NCBI GenBank assembly: GCA_937927985.1
Contig: CALFWH010000099.1
Coordinates: forward strand, 1 to 10,759
Direction of reading: 5' to 3'
Source of the DNA: an uncultured bacterium
GTDB lineage: Bacteria; DRYD01
Length of the DNA stretch: 10,759 bases
Shown: piece after piece, positions 6,728 to 10,759 of the stretch
Layout of the letters: each line of letters starts with the position of its first letter
How positions within the stretch are numbered: position 1 is the stretch's first letter
Notes under the pieces: generated by a model
What the model saw: the letters and a program-made list of their open reading frames with translations, nothing else
The model's database searches: none
What the model was told of the DNA's origin: nothing
Made by a program: the position numbers and the translations under genes

Positions 6728-7012
6728 TTATTTTCTATAAACTATTCTTCCCTTGGACAGATCGTATATGGATAATTGGACAACAACTTTGTCACCTACA
6801 GCAACTTTTATAAAGTTTATTCTCATTTTACCTGATAGATGAGCTGTGGCTATAGATCCGTTTTGTAGTTTTACTCTAAAGACACCATTAGGGAGAGCTT
6901 CTATAACTTCCCCTTCAGTTTCTATGAAATCTTTGGTTAACTTGGCTTCGCTGGGATTTTTTTTATTTTCTACTTTTTGGGTAGGTTTATTTCTACTTTT
7001 ATTTTTTTTCAT
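6728..7012 (-). CDS. infA: Translation initiation factor IF-1 with a lysine-rich N-terminal extension
   Basis: The last 67 residues (28-94) are a complete IF-1 OB-fold: [17 protein letters not shown], then [17 protein letters not shown] and [11 protein letters not shown] at the end. IF-1 binds the ribosomal A site region of the 30S subunit and assists IF-2 and IF-3 in initiation. Standard IF-1 is about 72 residues; this one has roughly 25 additional Lys/Asn-rich residues in front ([12 protein letters not shown]...). There is no in-frame ATG, GTG or TTG between residue 1 and the OB-fold, so the extension seems real. The start has no Shine-Dalgarno. The gene begins 24 bases after the 3' end of tRNA-Asp, so the two are probably co-transcribed and tRNA processing would release the infA mRNA 5' end. 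Confidence 0.94.
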   Translation of the reverse strand: MKKNKSRNKPTQKVENKKNPSEAKLTKDFIETEGEVIEALPNGVFRVKLQNGSIATAHLSGKMRINFIKVAVGDKVVVQLSIYDLSKGRIVYRK

Positions 7013-7036
7013 TTTTTGTATATTTTTATTTAGGAG

Positions 7037-7111
7037 CGGGGACGACGGGACTTGAACCCGCGACCTTTGGCGTGACAGGCCAACGTTCTAACCGTGCTGA
7101 ACTACGCCCCC
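7037..7111 (-). tRNA. tRNA-Asp (anticodon GTC)
   Basis: A full cloverleaf folds on the minus strand. The acceptor GGGGGCG pairs with CGTCCCC (one G-T pair), the D arm is GTTC/GAAC, the anticodon stem TTGGC/GCCAA encloses CTGTCAC with anticodon GTC, the variable region is AGGTC, and the T arm GCGGG/CCCGT encloses TTCAAGT. The discriminator base is G, as expected for tRNA-Asp. The 3' CCA is not encoded (CTCCTA follows), so it must be added by a nucleotidyltransferase. A run of A's precedes the gene on the minus strand. It sits alone between the PLD-like gene and infA. Confidence 0.96.
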
Positions 7112-7152
7112 TTTTTAAAAATTATTCTACATACTTTTATTTTATCCTCCTG

Positions 7153-8325
7153 CTAACTACCATCATAATTAACATTATTAGGTAAATGAGGCTCTAATGA
7201 GGTATTTTCATTCCAGATCTGTTCAAAATAATCCCTTGCTTTAGATATAGCATTTTTATCATCAGTTTGTATACCTACTTCGTGATTTATTCTTAATCCT
7301 TTATAAGAAAAATTTCCACTGCCCACTATTAAGGTATCATCTGTTATTAATAATTTAGTGTGAAGATAATTAGTTAAAGTTGTGTTGTAGGTTTGCACTT
7401 TATACCATCTTGGAATAATCCCAGCTTTTTTCAATTTTTCCGCAGTATCATAATTGAGATTAGAATAATTTTCAGATTTGTTAGGATCTAATATTACGTT
7501 AACTTTTACTCCCCTATTTTTAGCATCTATTAGTAACTTAATAAGGTAGGGATCAGAAAGTACAAAAGCACTCAAATATATATTATCTTTTGCATTAGAG
7601 ACAGCTCTATAGACTGCTGCAGAGTAACTAGTTTTTGAAAACATTTTATCCGATAGTAATAAAGATACTTTAGAATTACCAGCCTCTTCAGCGCGAGGTA
7701 CATAATTGTAATCTTTGCCACCCGATCTTTTAAACAGAAACCAAAAATTCTTTTCTAAATCATCAATTACTTTACCTTCTACAAATACTCCTGCATCAAT
7801 ATTTTTGAAGCTTCCATCAGACCAATTAACTCCAGAAATTACAGCTCTTTTACCATCAACAGATACAACCTTTGAATGCATTAATTGATAATTAATTTTA
7901 TCTTCGTAATCATTACTATTTTCATTATTGTTTTCAATGGTATGAAAAATAGTATTAATAGTTGAAAAACTTTTTAAGTACCTATCAAGGGGAATAAGAG
8001 GAAAAGTTTGTACTTCAACCCCATTTTCTTTTAGATACTCTATAACATATAATTTTTTCTGCCACTCTTTACTTGATCCAAATAAAGATAACGGATCGGT
8101 AACTACTCTTACCTTTACCCCCTCCTTAGCCTTTTTTGCCAGTAGATTTGCTAATAACATACTATTAAAGCTATATTTAGATATATGAATAGTATCCTTA
8201 GCAGAAAGTATAATCTCTAACTCTTTAGAAGTAACTTCTTCTGAATTAAGAAACTCTACTTTGTTTCCAGTTTTATAATAATCCGATTGAACTTGGTTTA
8301 TGTTTGTATTAAATTTTATATCCAT
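7153..8325 (-). CDS. Phospholipase D-like protein with two HKD motifs
   Basis: A 390-residue protein of the PLD superfamily with two catalytic HxKx4D motifs: HSKVVSVD (H150, K152, D157) followed by SGVNWSDGS, and HTKLLITD (H322, K324, D329) followed by GSGNFS. Both lobes are complete, so an active phosphodiesterase is expected; the superfamily covers phospholipases, cardiolipin synthases and nucleases. Cardiolipin synthases normally have N-terminal membrane helices, which are absent. No signal peptide is seen, so the protein is predicted to be cytoplasmic or released by another route. In host-associated bacteria such proteins can be effectors, but nothing here proves that. An AAAGGGGA Shine-Dalgarno at 8335-8342 precedes the ATG. 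The gene is divergent from the atp operon and ends with TAG 41 bases before tRNA-Asp. Confidence 0.9.
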   Translation of the reverse strand: MDIKFNTNINQVQSDYYKTGNKVEFLNSEEVTSKELEIILSAKDTIHISKYSFNSMLLANLLAKKAKEGVKVRVVTDPLSLFGSSKEWQKKLYVIEYLKENGVEVQTFPLIPLDRYLKSFSTINTIFHTIENNNENSNDYEDKINYQLMHSKVVSVDGKRAVISGVNWSDGSFKNIDAGVFVEGKVIDDLEKNFWFLFKRSGGKDYNYVPRAEEAGNSKVSLLLSDKMFSKTSYSAAVYRAVSNAKDNIYLSAFVLSDPYLIKLLIDAKNRGVKVNVILDPNKSENYSNLNYDTAEKLKKAGIIPRWYKVQTYNTTLTNYLHTKLLITDDTLIVGSGNFSYKGLRINHEVGIQTDDKNAISKARDYFEQIWNENTSLEPHLPNNVNYDGS

Positions 8326-8541
8326 TTCATTAATTCCCCTTTCTAAAATTTATAAATTCACTATAATTTTAAAAATAGGTTTTAATAATAATACTTGTAA
8401 AAAAAATGTAAAAAAATTAAAAATTCACAAAAATTAAATTTTAGAGCATTTATATTTAAAAAGGTAAAATGTATATGAAGGTAGAAAACTATATCTGTAA
8501 AAAAAAAATTAGAAGAGATTATTTTATAAAAGGAGAAAAAA
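8326..8541. promoter_or_regulatory. AT-rich divergent promoter region between the PLD-like gene and the atp operon
   Basis: This 216-base gap is the only place where transcription diverges, so it must hold the promoters for the PLD-like gene (minus) and for the HesB-atp operon (plus). The sequence is almost pure A/T with long A runs; several TATAAT-like hexamers exist on both strands (for example TAAAAT at 8465-8470 on plus, TATAGT near 8362-8367 on minus), but none has a convincing -35 partner. The plus-strand Shine-Dalgarno AAAGGAG just before 8542 is clear. No RNA gene or conserved ORF was seen. Confidence 0.5.
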
Positions 8542-8880
8542 ATGATAACAATAAGCCAAAAAGCAAAGGAAAAAATAATACAAATTTTGAAAGAACAAAA
8601 CGGTAACCAAGAATCTTACTTAAGAATATACGTTGTCCCTTCCGGATGTTGTGGCCTAGATTTTGCAATAGAAGTAACAAATGAAACAGATAGTGCAGAT
8701 AATTTCATAGATATGCAAGATTTTAAATTAGTAGTAGACGATTTTTCCTATCCTTTTATTGAAAATTTAGCTATAGATTTAGTAGAAAAAGAAGGTAAAG
8801 AATATTTTGTTCTAAATATCAATAAACAATATGAAAACAGTTGTAATTGCAATTGTAATTGTGGATGTGATTGTAAATAA
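8542..8880 (+). CDS. IscA/HesB-like (A-type carrier family) protein with a six-cysteine C-terminal comb
   Basis: A 112-residue protein. The opening MITISQKAKEKIIQILKE, the strand YLRIYVVPSGCCGLDFAIEV (26-45), the FKLVVDD strand (61-67) and the IDLVE strand (78-82) follow the HesB/IscA fold. These proteins carry Fe-S clusters or iron through one Cys in a GCSG-type loop and two Cys near the C-terminus (CGC). Here the loop reads GCCG (C36, C37), and the tail carries Cys at 101, 103, 105, 107, 109 and 111, alternating with Asn, Gly or Asp. This many closely spaced thiols suggests metal or cluster binding. The gene has a good GGAG Shine-Dalgarno and is the first of the ATP synthase operon, ending 2 bases before the atpB ATG, an uncommon neighbour for atp genes. 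Confidence 0.75.
   Translation: MITISQKAKEKIIQILKEQNGNQESYLRIYVVPSGCCGLDFAIEVTNETDSADNFIDMQDFKLVVDDFSYPFIENLAIDLVEKEGKEYFVLNINKQYENSCNCNCNCGCDCK
8842..8874 (+). repeat. Hexanucleotide (TGYRAT-like) repeat encoding the alternating Cys tail
   Basis: Consecutive units TGTAAT, TGCAAT, TGTAAT, TGTGGA, TGTGAT and a final TGT encode Cys-X dipeptides at residues 101-111. The units differ at synonymous and X positions, which suggests expansion of a 6-bp unit followed by drift, with the Cys codon kept in all six. Confidence 0.7.
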
Positions 8881-8882
8881 CC

Positions 8883-9731
8883 ATGATTACTTTCTTAGGA
8901 AGTTTCGTAAAATATAATATTGCTAACATAGAAATACATCTTAATACTATTGTTAGTACTTGGATAGTAATGTTAATAATTGTAATTTTCGGTATTTTTT
9001 ACAGAAATTCAGTAATGAAAAACCTAGAACAATTAAAGTTATATCCTTATAAATCAGAATTCTTAATTCCCAAACCCTTATCAATACAAAATATCTTTGA
9101 AATGATAATAGAAGGAATAAACAAAATAAACCAAAGTATCTTAGGCAGCAAAATAGCAGATAAGTATATGATTTTATTAGTTACCTATTTTATATTCATT
9201 TTATTTTCCAATTTTTTAGGATACATACCTGCATTTATAAAATATCAGGGGCAAAGTTTGATAATTCCCCCTACTTCAGATTTAAGTACAACTTTAGCTT
9301 TAACTTTAATATCTGTAATAAGCTACAATTTAATAGCTATAAAAGAGACAGGTATAAAAAATTGGTTAGAACACTTCATTTTCCCAATTCCTTATATGCT
9401 TAAAATAGGAAAAGAAAAAGCAGCCATATTAATAGCTCTAATACTCTTACCCCTTTTTCTATTACTTAATATAATAGATATATTAGCAAGAACTATATCG
9501 CTATCCCTAAGATTATTTGCTAATATTTTCTCAGAACACTTGATGGTAGAAAAATTCATAGAACAGATAGTTATAAGTGATCTATTTTTCATAAAAGTTT
9601 TCTTATATTTGTTGACATTTTTTGTGATGTTTTTAGGATTAGCTGCTTCAATAATACAAGCTTTAGTTTTCGAAGTATTAAGCACCATATATATTGCACT
9701 TTATCTGCCACATGAAAGCGAACAACACTAA
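8883..9731 (+). CDS. atpB: ATP synthase F0 subunit a
   Basis: A 282-residue, polytopic inner-membrane protein that forms the proton half-channels against the c ring. The hallmark helix around residues 195-216 (NIIDILARTISLSLRLFANIF) contains the essential arginine as R210; the PPTSDLSTTLALTL block (129-142) and the late IQALVF (258-263, Gln equivalent to E. coli Q252) are also present. About five to six membrane helices are visible, the first at about 22-40, and the C-terminus ends in a polar PHESEQH. It has no Shine-Dalgarno of its own apart from weak purines within the hesB-like gene, whose stop is 2 bases upstream, so coupled translation is likely. The 3' end is involved in a 19-bp tandem duplication. 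Confidence 0.97.
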   Translation: MITFLGSFVKYNIANIEIHLNTIVSTWIVMLIIVIFGIFYRNSVMKNLEQLKLYPYKSEFLIPKPLSIQNIFEMIIEGINKINQSILGSKIADKYMILLVTYFIFILFSNFLGYIPAFIKYQGQSLIIPPTSDLSTTLALTLISVISYNLIAIKETGIKNWLEHFIFPIPYMLKIGKEKAAILIALILLPLFLLLNIIDILARTISLSLRLFANIFSEHLMVEKFIEQIVISDLFFIKVFLYLLTFFVMFLGLAASIIQALVFEVLSTIYIALYLPHESEQH

Positions 9732-9752
9732 GAAAAGCAAACAACACTAAGA
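9715..9752 (+). repeat. 19-bp tandem duplication across the atpB stop codon
   Basis: Copy one (9715-9733, AAAGCGAACAACACTAAGA) and copy two (9734-9752) differ at a single base (G to A). The first copy encodes the last atpB codons and the TAA; the second is non-coding and runs into the atpE Shine-Dalgarno. The unit is not a multiple of three, so it does not extend atpB. It looks like a recent slippage event that lengthened the atpB-atpE spacer. Confidence 0.85.
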
Positions 9753-9759
9753 AAGGAGG
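9753..9759 (+). promoter_or_regulatory. Strong ribosome binding site of atpE
   Basis: AAGGAGG-type sequence (AAAGGAGGT, 9752-9760) is a near-perfect match to the anti-Shine-Dalgarno, 6-7 bases before the atpE ATG. It is the strongest site in the atp operon, which fits the need for many c subunits per enzyme. Confidence 0.8.
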
Positions 9760-9765
9760 TATAAA

Positions 9766-10095
9766 ATGATTAATAAAAATACATTGTTAATAACAACTTT
9801 GTTAATATTTGCAATAAGTCTAGTATCACTGACTTTAGCAGAAGAAGTACCTCATAAAGAATCTTTAATGAACGAAAAGTTTGTAAAAGCAATGGCTGTT
9901 TTAGGATTAGGATTTGCAGCAGGATTAGGAGCTCTTGGAATAGGTATATTGTCAAGATCCTTTATAGAAGGTATATATAGAAATCCTGAAACTACTAATA
10001 AAATGTTGATATGGTTCTTTGTTGCTTTTGCTTTAATAGAAGCCCAAGTATTGTATACCTTATTCTTCGTATTCCAACTTTTCTTCGCTAAATAA
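9766..10095 (+). CDS. atpE: ATP synthase F0 subunit c, with N-terminal signal-like extension
   Basis: A 109-residue c subunit. The last 70 residues form the usual hairpin: a glycine-rich helix (GLGFAAGLGALGIG, 47-60), the polar loop RNPE (72-75), and a second helix with the ion-binding carboxylate E92 (ALIEAQVLY, 89-97). Using the RNP loop as anchor, the positions that hold Gln32 and Ser66 in the Na+-binding c ring of Ilyobacter are I59 and A93 here, so the Na+ ligand set is missing and H+ coupling is predicted. The first 25 residues (hydrophobic, ending SLTLA before EEVPHKE) look like a cleavable signal peptide, longer than the 70-80-residue norm. Such extensions occur in some bacterial c subunits. 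The gene lies between atpB and atpF. Confidence 0.96.
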   Translation: MINKNTLLITTLLIFAISLVSLTLAEEVPHKESLMNEKFVKAMAVLGLGFAAGLGALGIGILSRSFIEGIYRNPETTNKMLIWFFVAFALIEAQVLYTLFFVFQLFFAK

Positions 10096-10108
10096 GGAGT
10101 GTAAGAAT

Positions 10109-10606
10109 ATGACAGAAATACTAAATATATGGACCCTAATAATTCAGATAGTAAACTTTGCTATATTTTCAATTTTGGTATATTTTCTTTTCTATAAACC
10201 CTTCAAAGCAATAACAGAAGAAAGAAGAAATATAATACAAAAAAACATTCAAACCGCTGAAGAAATTAGAAAAGATGTAGAAAAAATAAAACAAGACTTA
10301 GAAGTAAAATTAAATGAAATATATAAAGAAAGAGAAAAAATAATTCAAGAAGCAATGAAAGAAGCAGAAAATATAAAAAACTACATAATAGAAGAAGCAC
10401 AAAACAAAGTAAATGAAATGCAATCAAAAGCCATTAAAGAAATAGAACTACACCGTAAAAAAGCCTCAGATGAAATAAAAAATACCTATATAGAGGTAGT
10501 TACTCTACTAGCCAAAGGAGTATTGAAAGAAGTACTAGACCCCACAGTAAACCAAAAAATAATTGAAGTAGCCACCAAAAAAATAAAAGATTACGAAAAA
10601 AATTAA
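10109..10606 (+). CDS. atpF: ATP synthase F0 subunit b
   Basis: A 165-residue b subunit of normal length. One N-terminal membrane helix (about 7-28, LIIQIVNFAIFSILVYFLFY) is followed by KPFKAITEERR (29-39) and a long, highly charged coiled coil to the C-terminus, which forms the peripheral stalk linking F0 to the delta subunit and F1. A Shine-Dalgarno AAGGAG (10094-10099) overlaps the atpE stop. There is one b gene here and no adjacent b' gene, so a homodimeric stalk is expected unless a second gene exists elsewhere. It is followed by atpH after 16 bases. Confidence 0.95.
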   Translation: MTEILNIWTLIIQIVNFAIFSILVYFLFYKPFKAITEERRNIIQKNIQTAEEIRKDVEKIKQDLEVKLNEIYKEREKIIQEAMKEAENIKNYIIEEAQNKVNEMQSKAIKEIELHRKKASDEIKNTYIEVVTLLAKGVLKEVLDPTVNQKIIEVATKKIKDYEKN

Positions 10607-10622
10607 CTAATAAGAGGTAAAT

Positions 10623-10759
10623 ATGCTTAACATAGCCTCAAGGTATGCATCATCATTATTTGAAAAAGCTAAAGAAAAAAATTCTATAGATTTAATAAAA
10701 AAAGAACTAGAGGAATTTATAAATTTATTAGAAAAAGATAAAACAATTTCAGAAATTTG
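10623..10759 (+). CDS. atpH: ATP synthase F1 delta subunit, 5' part only
   Basis: An open frame starts with ATG at 10623 and runs off the window end after 45 codons. The opening MLNIASRYASSLFEKAKEK matches the delta/OSCP start (A-RYA-ALFE-AKE), and helical charged residues follow. The delta subunit caps the F1 head and joins it to the b stalk. A purine-rich GAGGT site (about 10613-10617) precedes it. Its place directly after atpF is the standard atpB-E-F-H order, so atpA, atpG, atpD and atpC probably follow outside the window. Confidence 0.9.
   Translation, partial: MLNIASRYASSLFEKAKEKNSIDLIKKELEEFINLLEKDKTISEI

Noticed and set aside
6846..7055. Plus-strand open frame of 69 codons
   Set aside because: It is antisense to infA and part of tRNA-Asp; its hydrophobic look comes from reading the complement of Lys-rich codons.
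8469..8606. Possible 45-codon ORF starting before the HesB-like gene
   Set aside because: It overlaps the HesB-like start in another frame, is lysine/asparagine-rich as any A-rich sequence would be, and has only a weak upstream AAGGT.
8842..8874. CRISPR-like short repeat array
   Set aside because: The 6-bp units are in frame within a coding sequence and have no spacers; they encode Cys-X dipeptides.
9392..9688. Minus-strand open frame of 98 codons
   Set aside because: It is antisense to the conserved core of atpB, with no ribosome binding site or family resemblance.
9770..9955. Minus-strand open frame of 61 codons
   Set aside because: It is antisense to atpE and made of low-complexity Leu-rich sequence.
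1..10759. Alternative genetic code (UGA as sense codon)
   Set aside because: UGA ends both the exported-protein gene and the CNB gene at coupled ATGA/GTGA overlaps, and no supported gene has an internal in-frame TGA.

Overview
The window comes from a strongly AT-rich bacterial genome read with the standard code: TAA, TAG and TGA all close genes. Gene packing is tight, with several 1-13 bp overlaps and only one intergenic gap above 200 bases (8326-8541). The content is mostly core bacterial genes: ftsY, infA, rpmI, a dapF homologue, cutA, tRNA-Asp and the F0 part of ATP synthase. With them are an M16 peptidase, a queuosine-precursor transporter (YhhQ type), a phospholipase D-like protein and several orphan proteins. 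Extreme AT richness, compact overlaps and a reduced style of gene (half-length TSUP, CNB-only Crp relative) suggest a small-genome, possibly host-associated lineage. Dependentiae (TM6; Babela-like) is my best guess, but it rests on general resemblance and not on a search. There is no sign of phage, insertion sequences or CRISPR.

Layout. Everything from 67 to 8325 lies on the minus strand. Read in the direction of transcription (high to low coordinate) it runs: PLD-like protein (8325-7153); tRNA-Asp (7111-7037) and, 24 bases later, infA (7012-6728) with an unusual basic N-terminal extension; yhhQ-type transporter (6633-5944) and, one base later, a dapF homologue (5942-5178); a stand-alone rpmI (5094-4882); then a long overlapping cluster made of cutA, a probable exported protein of unknown function, a cyclic-nucleotide-binding-domain protein without HTH, a probable hemerythrin-like protein, a half-size TauE/SafE (TSUP) membrane protein, ftsY and an M16 peptidase (4818-67). 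GC-rich hairpins follow rpmI (4844-4861) and the M16 gene (26-43) and share the same 3' flank.

A divergent AT-rich promoter region (8326-8541) separates this block from the plus-strand ATP synthase operon. That operon opens with an IscA/HesB-like protein ending in six alternating cysteines, followed 2 bases later by atpB, atpE, atpF and the start of atpH, which runs off the window end. No atpI is visible.

How the genes work together. The atp genes build the membrane sector and stalk of the F-type ATP synthase; the c subunit lacks the usual Na+ ligands, so proton coupling is predicted. The centre of the cutA-M16 cluster is the least ordinary part. A CNB-fold protein and a hemerythrin-like protein are translationally coupled (GTGA overlap) and lie between an exported unknown protein (ATGA overlap) and a TSUP-type membrane protein (13-bp overlap). 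This could be a small sensory or redox module, but that function is inference. Other points worth a second look are a DapF homologue whose first catalytic cysteine is serine, and the cysteine comb of the HesB-like protein.
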